From assembly GCF_918797505.1 (NCBI RefSeq), contig NC_092800.1, positions 34,152,263-34,216,262 on the forward strand: a stretch of DNA of 64,000 nt, in the 5' to 3' direction. How positions within the stretch are numbered: the first letter of the stretch is position 1; every line of letters begins with the position of its first letter. A program made the translations under genes and the position numbers. Below, one piece after another: positions 1 to 26,600 of the stretch. Under the pieces are notes generated by a model. That model was not told where the DNA came from, did not search any database, and was given only the letters and a program-made list of their open reading frames with translations. This DNA comes from Bemisia tabaci (lineage: Eukaryota; Arthropoda; Insecta; Hemiptera; Aleyrodidae).

Positions 1-146
1 CAAAATTTTCCAATGTCTATTAGTAATGAACATAGAGAGATGCTGTTGGGACTGATCTTATAATTTTTAGCTGATCTACAAGAATTGAGCATCAAAATAC
101 AATTCTGTGACTAGCGCAGCTAACCCATTAGTTTAATCATACTTAC

Positions 147-13819
<13,673 letters not shown>

Positions 13820-15492
13820 GCTTGCAACTCGGAATTGCGCCTACTATTCCAGATGAATCTGGAAAAACCCCAAAAATCAATCAGAGCAGTAAATATTGTC
13901 CTAGAAAAGAGTTATTGAACAAATGAGAGACAACTATCAAAGCGAGCATGTTGATAGTGGGTCAGAAAAAACAAACCTCCATTGTTAAAGCAACAATAAT
14001 CGAGCATCTACCGAAATGCAAAGGGGCAGCATCAATGCTGTAATAAGGAGGAGCAGGAAACTGTCATTTGATTAATCTTTCATCTACGGAGAGATAGTGA
14101 TAAGGGAATGAATTGTAATGAACGGCTAACTTGAGATGAATCATCTTTGGAAATGAAGTATGTATTGAGCTATGCTGGGGGTAAAGCACAGATAGTAAAG
14201 GATGTTACTATCCTCGACAAAACTATACTTAGTGACATTAAGTGATATGAATTTGGAATCAGGGAAAGGAATTTAAAGAACAATTCTGAAATATTTAAAG
14301 TTCTGGAGCGAAATACCTCCCCAGATGTGTACACAATCAAATCTCTTGACTGATAACATAAGTGCAAAACTGAAATGAGACAGTAGGATAGGACAGTAGA
14401 AAAAGAAACCCTGTTGAGCAAAACCGGTCATTCAAAACTTTCACTTGTCGTGTATAAATTGAGATAAATTCTATAACAAGGGTTTCTCCTGGTTATCAGT
14501 GAATTTGCTGGAACGTCGATCGCTCTGATTAGGAGATGACGAGACACTCACCTCTGCGAAATGGAGATTTTAAAAACTAGACGAACACAAATTCATCACA
14601 AAAATTTCTATGAAACTTCAGCGCGGCTGAGAAGGGAAAATTTAAGATCCCATCCTCAAAAAATTTACAGATAAGGCAAAAAACACCACCGCCATTAGAA
14701 GATTTGGTTCAACAAATCGCCATTTTGCGATTTACAGACATCGATGATCTTTCGAAAACAAAACAGTAGCGTGCTGCGCTCTATCGCGTATGAGCAAAAC
14801 TATAGGATTCTCCTCTTCACGGCGGGTAAATTCAAATTTGCGGGGATGCATTTCTCGTCCGAAGGTCATATTGGGAATTGTTTTCTCCGCAATATTTTTA
14901 GCAATTTGTTCCGTTTATGAATATTTCTTTGATCGCCACTGAATATCAAAGTGACCATAGATGTGGTGCAAGACGATATTGGTGACTGACATATTTTCCT
15001 TTGCCATAGAGCTTGTGAGAGAAAGAGGTATATTTTTCTGAAAAACCAATAGGATCTTTTTAAAAGGCATTTAAATCCCTAAAAAAACGCGTCCTCGCGC
15101 GCTTGACTAGCCCTTCTAGCTGGTGGGAAAAACTCTCATCGAGGATATTTTTCTTTTTTAACGTAGTGTTCTACACGAAAACTCCGTGCTCATTCAGTTC
15201 GTATTCTTTTGCATCATCATAGAAGCCTTAAAATGTGGACAAATGGAGTTACATTTCAAAAAATTGCTAGAACTTTAATCTCCGACAATTAGGAGGTATT
15301 TTGTACAGAAACTTAAAAATAATAATAAAAAAAAAAAAGCGTAATTTTTCCTCAGAAATTGCTGGAAAAACTGTGTCGATCGTGGAAGCACAAAACGCCA
15401 CAAAATGCGTTCAAATAAAGTCAAATTTCAACAGTTTTCCAGGGGAGGACCCTTGAACCCTCTGAACTGAGGGGTTCAAACCCCCTCCCCCT

Positions 15493-15731
15493 CCGTAAGG
15501 TGCATAAGTGCAGTTTTCGCTCTTTCGAGAAACACGTGTTTCAAGTTTAAAAATTTCACGGATCCTTATGGCGGAAAGAAAGTTCAAGCTGACTTTTTAA
15601 TGCTTAAAAATTGGAATCTGAGAGCAAAATATTCACTTAACATGCATTGAGACTAGTTTTACTAAAAAACATTAATATCTCGCAGTTTTTTTCAAAAACT
15701 GCACTTATGCGGCTTGTCCTCCAAGCCCCTT
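15493..15731. repeat. MITE-like element, family with 13224-13471 (copy 2)
   Basis: Left end AAGGTGCATAAGTGCAGTTT and right end complementary (GACAAGCCGCATAAGTGCAG). The arrangement of interior blocks matches copy 1. Confidence 0.65.
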
Positions 15732-15776
15732 AATTGCTTAAGTTGAAAAATGGATATACCTTTGATTTCGACTTTG

Positions 15777-16190
15777 GAGCCATCCCTAAATTACGTAACG
15801 CTCCAAGCGAGGTGGGGGTCTTTGCGCGCGTTACGCGGCTTTAGAGGGGGGAAGGGAGTATGGAGCGAGGCGTTACCTAACGAGTTTGATTAATTTTTGT
15901 TCCGAGTTTCTGTTGAATTTTTTGTCGGTCGCCTCTAGAAGTTTTCAAGAGTCTCGAAAAGAAAAAAATGTATTAAGAAAGGGAAAAGGTCGTTGCGATA
16001 AAGAGAAAGATTTTTAGCCTCCCCCTCCCTGATTAGATTATTTTTTATCGAAATGAGTGGGGGGGGGGGGGTCCGAGCAAGCGTTACGTAATTTTTTAGT
16101 GCGGTGTAGCTCAGCGTCACGGAGCGTTAAAAGTGATGAGGGTGTCAACAACCGCAAATTTAGCGTTACGTATAATTTAGAGACGGCCCC
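15777..16190. repeat. Inverted-repeat element with 'AAATTACGTAACGCT' ends
   Basis: Left end GCCATCCCTAAATTACGTAA; right end, reverse-complemented, GCCGTCTCTAAATTATACGT. The GCGTTAC motif recurs several times inside, and there are G-rich runs near 16060. Confidence 0.65.
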
Positions 16191-17324
16191 TTTGCTTGCG
16201 CGTCTCCGCTCTTTCCTTTTGTTTTGTTTAACAGGTATTTTTTCTTGAGATTTTTTTTGGAATGTATTCACGTATTCATAAATATTTGCAGACAATAAAT
16301 GTCCAAGAGGTATTATGGTCTTTTTTTATTTCATGTTTTGCCCTGTGGTGTTGGGGCTTTGGCTTTAGTGCATCGACGCACAGTGGAGCGAGTCAATAGG
16401 AGAGGTCGGACCAAAATTGGAAACTTTAAACGCTTCTGACCTCTTTAAAACCAAACTTTGAGGTTCTTAAAGTGGTATGATTGGTTTCCTCGTGGAATTT
16501 TCCTCTAGAAGCACCCCTTAAGATGTATCATGTGACAAAATGAACGTCAAAATTTGCAGTTTTAGTTAAAAATTTCATGTCCGACCTCTCTGATTGACTG
16601 GATCCACTGTGCGACACTGCGACCAAGCTGCGAATTTCTTTACGATTGATAGACATCGATGAAAAGTTCAAGTACATTTAAAAATTAATTCAAAATGTTT
16701 CTTGCGTTTCTTTAGTACCTACAGAGATTTATTGATTAGATTTTGTGGTGTTTATATAATGTATTTTCCTTTCCCTGTGCTTTGTGCATAATAAATAAAT
16801 AAATTAACAATAATGTATATAGGTTGTGATACGGGGAATACACGGTAGAGCACATCGTGATCCATAGAAAACCGCCGAATAAATGGGGGAAAAATGCAAG
16901 TTCTAAAACGAGGATACATTTTCCCAGTCGTCCGAAGGTCATGATGTATGGCTGTGTGCGCAGCATTTGAATGCACCGCGGTCCGGTTCCACGATTCGAG
17001 AAATCTCATTGGCTACTGTGAGTATCCAAACATCCAATGAGGTACGATATAGTTTATGCAACATGCACTACGTTGAAAATTCCCCCTCCCTTCCGCTTCA
17101 TCCGCGATATGACCCTTTCTCAAACTCAAATGACCTTCGATAAACTTTTTAATCACCATTTATGCCCGAGTTAATTTAAAAATTGCCTCAAATTCCCTGA
17201 ATCCTGAAATGGATTCTTCAGAAAAGACACAGAATAACTAGATAAATCGACAACACTAAGATACCCTTGCGGGAAATATTTCCAATCGTAGGTGATCCCT
17301 CTGCAGAGCACTTGTCCGATGGTG

Positions 17325-17332
17325 TGACGTCA
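17325..17332. promoter_or_regulatory. Candidate CRE site (TGACGTCA) upstream of KCMF1
   Basis: A full palindromic CRE consensus about 300 bp upstream of the KCMF1 start codon. The position suits a promoter element, but a single 8-bp match could occur by chance. Confidence 0.25.
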
Positions 17333-17631
17333 GTGTTTCGATGGCCAGCCTTCGCCTGTTCTAAGATGTTCGATGATCTAAATCTGAAAAATTTATATGC
17401 ACTTCTTTTGTCGTGATTAGAAATATAGAAGTGTCAGCGCCCATATTTTCTCTCGATTGTGCTACCAAAATGAAGTTAAAATGAGTGACCACGACTCCTC
17501 CAACACGTAATCCCTGGAATCATTAGTTAACATTGTTTCAACATTCGACAACCCTCATTCATTGGCTTCAATATCAGTGTCAGTCTTGAAATATATTACG
17601 ATTTCCTTGAGAACTTGGAATCAGCAGTGAA

Positions 17632-17650
17632 ATGACGTCCCGACACGAAG
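17632..17650 (+). CDS. KCMF1: KCMF1 coding exon 1
   Basis: Only six codons (MTSRHE) plus one base, then donor GTAAAA. It is chosen because MxSRHEG directly precedes VSCD in this family and the phase fits exon 2 exactly. The exon is too short to find by reading-frame length. Confidence 0.8.
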
Positions 17651-20600
17651 GTAAAATTCCAGGCTTAATTTTATCACCACCACTAATCATTTATTGTCTG
17701 CAGTGATTCCACTAAATCTCCTGTGGGGGTGGAGGTCCTTTTTCTCTCTTTGTTTGCTTTCTAGATTGTCCCTATAAAGACTTTCAATAAGGCCTCCCCC
17801 ATGTCATTGATAATTTTTACCCTGCTAGTTCGATTATTGCCTTAGCTGAACTCCCTCAATCGCACCTCTACCTCGTTCACAAGTCTGAAATTTCCATACT
17901 GAACTAGGCATTAATCTGCAGATTCCAATGTTATGTGTGTCACAAGATTTGGTTAGGTTCTCCAATCTCCAACCGATATTTTCAGGCTATCATCCTCATA
18001 CTTCATTCATTAGCCTTCCTGATAACTACCCTGAATAAACGATGACACCTCTTTCTTCAAGTCTTGTTACTCTCCTGTAAATAAAGCCTTTTACATTTGT
18101 ATCTCAAATGAATGGTGTGATTATGTAAAGAATACGATATCGGCTGTGTAGCAGGCTGTCAACCGTGCCCTTCGCAATAGGTTGCCTGTTTTCAATACCT
18201 TGAATGTAGAATTAACTCAGTCCTTTTGGGGCAGGAATCTTTAATCGTCCATGATGTAAGCATTTCTAATTGGCTCCTGCTTTTTTTGCCCTGTGCATTC
18301 CTAGCTATTGAGGTATGTCACAGGTGGGAAAGATATGTCAGCAATGATCTGCTTATCACATGTACTACTGCAGACAATAATAGTCAAGACTATGGATGGG
18401 TGATCATGATACATTCAGTTTTGCAATATCGTTTCTCCGCTTTACAGTATCTTATTTGGGGTTACCATTGAGGTCACGGATCGTAACATGTGGTCTGCCC
18501 TCGAGAATGATCTTCTGACTTCGCAGATTTTTGCAATACCATTTTTTTCTCCCAACTCTGATAAGTGTCTTTTGGGCTCTCTTATATATTTTTTTAGATA
18601 TACCACTGATTCTCTCTTCATAAGGATTAACTACAAATCAGAAAAATAGCAATTATTTGCCATTAATGATAGTCTATCCCATCAAGAACTTCTCTAGTTT
18701 TAGCATAGACCCACTTTTCGTCACTCTTTTCTCAGATATTGAAATTTTTGACTGGCTACTTAACTTCTTGAAGTAAACTAACGAGTGAAACCAATGTTTT
18801 CTAGAATTTTCTCAGTATAAATGATCAGTGAAAAATTGTCTGACATGTTGACACTTCTTCTAATGTCTGGATGAAGTAAATAAGAATCAATGTGTTGTTT
18901 TAGAATGTACGCCACTTGCTAAATTATGTGAAGGAATTGCTCTATTTGCATTTATTTCGCTTGCTTTAAGCATTAACAAAATATGGACCTCTGTCAGTTT
19001 TTCAGAAACCCTTTTTGATTGTCCTACTTATCTCTGCCATTAAGAAAAATTCAATCTCATACATGGAAGGCTAATTAAAAACAATGCGTATCGCAATAGG
19101 AACGTTTAAAAATCTCTGGTCATGTTACTTCCATTTTTTTAAGAACAATTTTTTGTGTGATTTTTTTAGGAGTCAAAAATTTTCACAGAAAATATCAGTA
19201 GGCTAGTTTTCCTTAAATACAACATAATATGAGGGGAAACTTTTGACATCGCAATCTGAGACACCTATGCATTTTTTTACTTTAGTCATGGATGTAAAGT
19301 ATCCCTGAAACTAAATTACACTGAAATGCTCTAAGAACTTAACACCATCCTGTACTTAAGATCATTTGCAGACAATTTTGAGGGCATCAAGCAGAAAGAA
19401 ACAATGTCACATCAGCCAAATTTGGCAATGGCCTTTCAGAAGTCCATTTACTTACAGACTCTACTGGAGAAACCACATCACACCGATAATCGTCCTGGAC
19501 CATAACTCTTTTTACTTTTTTAACCCAAAAAATATGCCTGGATTTGCCTTCCACCCCTTATATTCATTTTGTGTTAAAATTGTTTTGACTCAGCAAATCG
19601 TACAGTACCTTTTCTCATTTGATTGCTACTGCTCATTAACTTATTTATATATCTACCTCTAATGAGACTGGGGGTACAGAATCTTCTAAGTTTCCTTATT
19701 TTCATGCGCATGCTTATTGCCTGCCAGCGATCCAAACTTTTCTCATCAGCTTTCCACAAAATTTTCCACCAACTTCAAAAGCGATGACCTTCTTCCTTTT
19801 TCCTTGACTTTAGATTTTCAATCCTTGACTCCCACCCTCCAACTTTCAAGGGCATCTTTGTATTTTTACGGGCCTGTGTGGGCAATATGTGACAGACATT
19901 TTTGTATCCTCTTGAATGAGGCATCGGGTAGCAAAAACTTGCACTATCTCGAAAATAGTACCCAGTGCAAACTCTGAATGAAATTATATTTTATTTTTTC
20001 TAAAATACTCAGCAATCATGGATTTATGTAGGTATCAAGTCATTGATTTTTTTTGTATTTTAATGATTTCATCAGTATTAGTGAGTTGAATGAGAGGTGT
20101 GAAAGGACATTCACTGTGCATAGTGATCATTCTTAGAAGATGTTTGTCACTATGTGTATTTATTTGAACCAACAGAAATATGCATGGAAAGTCGTGCCTC
20201 TCAGTAAGTTTCCAGTATGTTTAAGACATCTTGATTCAGGTCGATTGCAGGGTGTAAAAGGTGCCCAACCTTGAGGTTGTTGGAATGGACTTTACTTTCC
20301 CTAAGATGCTTTATGCACCTTGGTTATGAGCACATCTTACCCTCATAACAAGTTGTTCTAACATTGCTCCCTTTTGTTTTACCGTAACTCACAAACTGAT
20401 AGTACCTAACTGAAGGTAGATATTGTTTGCATGGTCCATGAAGCTTTGCACTTGCGTCTTTCCACAAATGAAGCCACATACAGCAACTCAAGAGCTATAA
20501 ATCAATTTTATTTTTCCTCGCATCTAATATAACTTATGAATAATTGTTTATGTATGGGTAATCATTTTAAAGTAAAAAAAAGTCTGTTCTCTTGTTTTTT

Positions 20601-23600
20601 ATTTATTTGAGAATTGTGTGTGGAAAGAATTTTTCTTTATATTTGGGGGAAAAACGAAAATCCAAACCAAACAAACAGCTGTTCAGCTAAGCTAACTAGG
20701 GTCCTAAAGTTTAGGTTATGAACAAATAATTTATCTCGTCCTTCAAAATTACCTAAATAACAAAAATAGCAAAATTTCAGTTTATGTCAATGTAGTATTA
20801 TTTTATTATTATTATTTTTTCTTTATTGCTAACGAGGTCAATCTGTGTTGTGTTTCAGGTGTCAGTTGCGACTCATGTCTGAAAGGAAATTTCCGTGGTC
20901 GCCGCTTTAAGTGTCTGATTTGTTTCGACTACGACCTTTGTGCCAACTGCTATGAAGGGGGCGCCACCTCCACGCGCCACACCACAGAACACCCTGTTCA
21001 ATGCATCCTCACCCGTGCTGATTTTGGTAAGACTGGCATCTTTTCTAATTTAAAATTGTAAACTAGGGTTTTTTTTGTCAAATGAAATATTTTTAGCATA
21101 CTTACTGTGCATTTTAAAAACACACTTTCTACTTGCCAAAAAGCAGTATTAGTCCATTTATCATATGTCTGATTGGATTTACAGCACATTTTCTAAAAAC
21201 CGAATCATGTAACCGTATCTATGAGGTACATCCAACTTCAGATATGTTGAAAGTTTTCAAAATGAACTATATTAGAATTAGTACCTTAAGTCAAACTTCT
21301 CATGTTCAAAAAAAACAAAACAATGTAGGTCAAATGAACACAAAATTGTGAAAGTAGAGGATGCACCATCCAACAAGTAAAAGGACTTCACAATTTTTTC
21401 CACAAAGATTTCTTTTCTTCTTTAACACTTGGTTATTCTCAAGTTATCAATAATAATTCAGGATGCTAAGAAATCTCATCATTTAGCCTGATGAAATCAT
21501 TTGAGTGTCAATTTGGATCTGAGTAAACTTACGTTTATAGCAAGCAGAAATTTCGAACTTATAAAACAATGATTCATCTCTTGTAAGTTGAACTTGGAAA
21601 TTTTTAAAAGTTTTTCTTATTCTATATATAATCCTGATAGAGAAACATGCATTGCGGTGCTGAATCTCTCACTCTGTCGAATCGTCTGTTTCAAAATTTA
21701 CTATTGGTTTTTCAGAATTGTACTATGGAGGTGAGTCCTTAGCTTTGGACCAGCCGCAGGTGTTCACATGCCCGTTCTGTGGGAGTATGGGCCACACTGA
21801 CTCAGGTCTTCAGGAACATGTGGCTGCTGAACACTCAGATTTATCTTATGAAGTGGTGAGTGATTGTACCTCCTTTATGCTCCATTACTTATTTTACTTC
21901 ATAAAAGTAGGCACAACTCTTGACGTATAACTGATAAACTAACCAAGCCTCAGAATGAGTGGCACTCATCAAGTCCAACTCTTTAGTTGATATCAAAAGA
22001 CAAACTGCAAAGGAATCCTGCTTGTGACAGGGAATGTAAAAGAAAGAACAGGGGGGCTGTTGTATGTATGAATATTTTGAAGTGCTGTCTATAGAGGAAC
22101 CTTGCTCCCAAGTTAAAAAATTCTAAAACCCTGTCTTCATTTAAAAAGAAGTGTTTTAAAAGTGGATTGCAAGATTTAATTTTTCATACCAGTAAGTACT
22201 GATACTATTTTACACTGGTGTGAATTTACAAACCAACGAATCAAAACTAGTGGAAGTTTAGGTAGCTTCTTCTGAAAAGAATAATTAGCAAAGATCCAAC
22301 AGTTACATTCCGTGTACAAAGGACAAATCCTAGAAATTTGTCCTCATAACTTCACCAGTTTTCATTTTCTTTCTTTGTCGAAAGAAAAAGAAAAAAGTTA
22401 ATGAACATGTATTTCAGAAAAAAGAGAAAATAGAAAGTCTTGGAAGCTTGAATAAGCAGGAAAGTACTGCGGTGATTTTCTTGATTCAAGCAGTTGAATC
22501 GCAGTATGGTAGAGCATATTTGCTTCGCTAAATTACATAATCCTAAGTACTAGTGATCTGAAACTGGAATTATTTTGATTGATTGATGGTATTAATTGAT
22601 GCTTTTATGTTAAAGATTTGTCCCATTTGTGCTTCGTTGCCTGGAGGGGAAGCTAACCTGACAACAGATGACTTTGCTGGCCATTTAACATTAGAACACA
22701 GAAGCGGTCCCCGCGACCTCATCTCTTTTCTTGATGATCCCATGAACACGAGACATAGTTTACGTCGCATAACCCATTCTAATCGAGGCGTTGGACCTAG
22801 TAATCGGGCTAGACGAACAAACATGCACTTCAGGTAATTACTATGTATAGCTTCATTTTGTCTAACTTTTCTTTTTCTGCCACAGACTTGGTTTAATTTT
22901 AAGCTTCACAAGTAAAATTTAAAAAAAGCTCTCTTATTATTATTATCATTATTAAAAATTGTTTTTGGAAAAGCTCAAAAAAAAAAAAAAACTTGAACAT
23001 TAAATTAGCCAGATTGTAGTTAGGTGTTCAATATTGTGAATTAATGCCCACAGAAAAATGGTTTAGGAATTTCAAATTGTACTTCATCAGGCACAAGAAA
23101 AGCTTTCATTAACAAATACCCTTAAAGTTAGACAGCGCTAAGCAGAGAAGAATTAATTTTGGATGTAAGATATTTGCCCGTATGGTCAGCAATTAACATA
23201 ATGACCACTAAAAAAAAGTCTAAACTAGATAAAAACTTTGCACGTCTTCTCTTTATAAAACATATAAAATGATTCTCAAAACTAGAAGTGAAGAAATCAA
23301 CTTCTGAATGAGATGTTAACAAGAATTTTTAACACTGATCAAGATAAAGTTGTAAATACAAATGACGTCATTTGCATTTTTGAACTTCGGTCAATTTTAA
23401 TTGTAAGCAATTGACGCTAACAAGAGTTGATTTCCAGTTTTCCGGTCGTGTAATTTGTTAACTACGTGAAATTTTGAAAAGAAAACATGCTTTCAAAGTG
23501 TTGCAATTCATACTTTGTTCAGAGGTGCATTATGCCTGTTCCTTACAAAAAAATTGTTCATTGCTTCTCGAAAAACATCCTCACTTTTTCCAAAATAAAT

Positions 23601-26600
23601 TTTGCTCCACTCTGCTAAACTTAATTTCACACGCAGAACAGGCTGTTCTGTCTTTAAATGATTCCAAGGCAGTGTGAAATACAACTCATTCTGTATAGCA
23701 TATTCTCCAGATCAATGGTTTGTAAAGGAAATTTTATCTTTGTATGTCATCACATTATCCAGGATCTTGATCAGCTAGCCAATGCAATGTAGTATCAACA
23801 TGGAAGAAATGTAGGTAAAACAAAAAATCTTGTGATGGCAATTAGTTTTCCGATGAAACAAATGAAGAGTAGTGGGAAAGTTAGAATGTTGAAAATTGAG
23901 TTATGTATACTCAGACATAGGTCGTCAACATGGTGTTCGCAATCGTTTTCTACCTCTTGCCTCAGGATGAATCATGGAAGGCATGAGTAAAGTCTTTAAA
24001 GGTAAAAGTAGTACATTTCAGAATTTCAGTTGAATTGAATTCTAATCAAATTCAAGAACGTACTCAGATGGCCATCCATACCTTAGACATTTTAGTTTCT
24101 TTTTTTTCATTAACTCTTCAGTTTTTAATCGGAGTTTCTCAGGAATTTTTTTGCTTATATCCTGTCATATTTTGTGCTAAAGAGATTAAGCTGCAGGGTT
24201 CTTACTAGTCTAAAAAACCCAGAAAGTCAGGGAATTTACGGCAACCTGGAAGAGGCAGGAAATTTCTAGGAAAAGTAAGAGAACTTTGCAAGGAGCGCAA
24301 TGGCTCAGCAACAGAAGCTGGTGCCATCCAAGAGAGTGCCAACATCCAAGTACCTTTCTTTTTCAATTTAAATCTCTAGAAGTGGAAATTTTGTTCACAG
24401 CTAAGCAAAGTCAGCGTAATGAAGAAATAAAAATATTCTGAGTTGAGGTTTTATCAAAGGTCAGGAAAAGTCAGGAAATTCAGAAATTTGGAAGCAAGCA
24501 AAATATTTCAAGGAAAGTCAGAGAATTGGAAAATGAAAGAATTATGGAAACCTGGAACAAGTAGAATATGCGCTCTTATGTTTTTTCAGTGAAACCACTG
24601 AAGACACGGAAGAAAGCACTTAAATCAATTGTCCTTGCAAGAGGGATTTCCAAGATGAATAAATATTTTTGTAGCTTCTTATTGACATCTTCTCATTGTG
24701 TTTCAACTTACCGGACGTAACAATTGATTATTTCACCCAAATTTTTAAAGTGCAAAGAACTGAGAGCCATACAATGATCTCATCAGACGTATAATTGAAT
24801 ACTCTTGAGAATTTTCTAAATGTTCTATTTGTACGCCAATAATATTAGTCAGCGCAAATTCAGTGAGATTGCTCTTACAAGAAGTGCGTTGCATTGGCCT
24901 GGCATGGTAACATTTCCTGTTGTTTGAAACTTGTGTAGTTCATCTGGAGTTGTTTCTCATTTGTCATCATCAAGTCGCGAGTCAGTGGACCCAATAGCAG
25001 AGCTCCTGTCGCAGCTTAGCGGGGTGAGGCGCAACGCGGGTAGCACCGGATCTAACTCTTCCCAGCTGCAGCAGCTGCAGATGCAACTTCAATTAGAACG
25101 GCAACAAGTCAGGGTAAGCTCATAATTCCATGCAGTATTTTTGCAAGAGATAGTGTGGAGGCAAGGCAAATGGAAAAAAAAAATAAATAATTAAGATCTA
25201 TGAATTGCTAGGAACTTTGGACAGAGTAAAGTAGTAAAAAAAAGACTTATTTAGATGTAAGACGTATTTATGTAGCAACTTTGGACAGAGAAGAACAGTC
25301 CAAAAAAATTGACTGAAAATAGTCTTATTTAGTGGCTACTTCATTCAGTATATCACCATTAAATTGTGCTGTTCCCAAAAGCTGCAGCAAAACAATCATT
25401 ATTCAAGCAGTCTATTTGTTCTGGGCAATACTAACTTTTGAATATATGAAGTATTCATGACTTTCTTGCTAAATTTGTCTGTCCCTGCTTATTAGCTCAA
25501 TTTTATTGAGCATAAAGTTACTAAAAAGTATATTCGCACTAATTTTCGATTCTATTGTGTCGGGGAAAATTATTTATCTTGCATTCAGAGTTATCAATTT
25601 TTTCTTCATAGCAGCATGAACTAATAAGCCTGGTTTTCCCTCTTTCACTTTGCGGTGGAAAGCTTCCATTGAGTACAATGTTAAAGTAGAAGAAAAGAAT
25701 AAAATGGTACCTCTGTGTCATCATATCCTGGCAGAGCACTCAATTTAATTTTAAGTTAACTTTATAAAGCTTAGCAGGATTAAAATTTGTACAAAAATTC
25801 CCTTTTCTCTTCGTCTTACAATGTGAAAATTCTACTTAGATATTTTAAGATGTGTTGTGGAATTAACTTACGTCTTTGAAATGTAACCTGAATTCTCAAT
25901 GAGGAAATTTTCCTATCTGTATCATGGGGTGACTCTCTATTTCATATAGCAGAAGTCAGCAAGATCCTAAAATTTTAACCTAACTGAAGACGTTCTCCAG
26001 ATCAAGTTTAGTCAGCTCTCCAATGTTTAAAAGTTAGTAAACATAGCTGTTGGATTGTACAATGCATCTTAAAAATGTTGTGCATACAAAGGAAAAACAT
26101 CATAGTGTTATGTAAGAGCAGCATTGATCAACAAGTGTGAATTGACCGATGATTGACTTTACAGGCTGCCAGACAGCAATTAGAAAGACTGCCACGTCGG
26201 CAAAATCAGAATGCAATACCTAGTAATGGAACGAGCAACAATGGCCTATCTTCTGTCGGCAACGCTCAGCAATCAGACGTCTCGGCTCAAACGCAGCAAT
26301 CGCAAAACCAGTCACAGTATTTACTAACCAGGTAACCTCATTTTATTCTTCAATAATAACCTTACATTAACGCATATGTTGTGAGTCCAAAGTTAAAGAC
26401 TTAATTTTTGCAGTTTATGTATCCTACAATAAAAACAAGAGTGCAGCAGGATAATTCAAAATAGCAAAGGGGCAGGTGAATGAACATTGATTAAACTTTT
26501 TTTTTGCAAAAAATCGACAACGCCCCAGATTTTTAATTTATGTCAATACCACAAGACATGACATAGCCCCATCTTAACCATGGAGTGTATCACATTATGA

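Larger units (their letters stand above)
13820..17631. other. Intergenic region between divergent Pak and KCMF1 starts
   Basis: No protein gene. It should contain the 5' untranslated exons and promoters of both flanking genes, though I cannot place their transcription starts. Repeats lie at 15493-15731 and 15777-16190. Confidence 0.6.
22834..24938. other. KCMF1 intron 4 (2.1 kb)
   Basis: Holds the inverted-repeat element 23293-23435 and an AAAGTCAGG-rich element at 24195-24560. No exon seen. Confidence 0.6.
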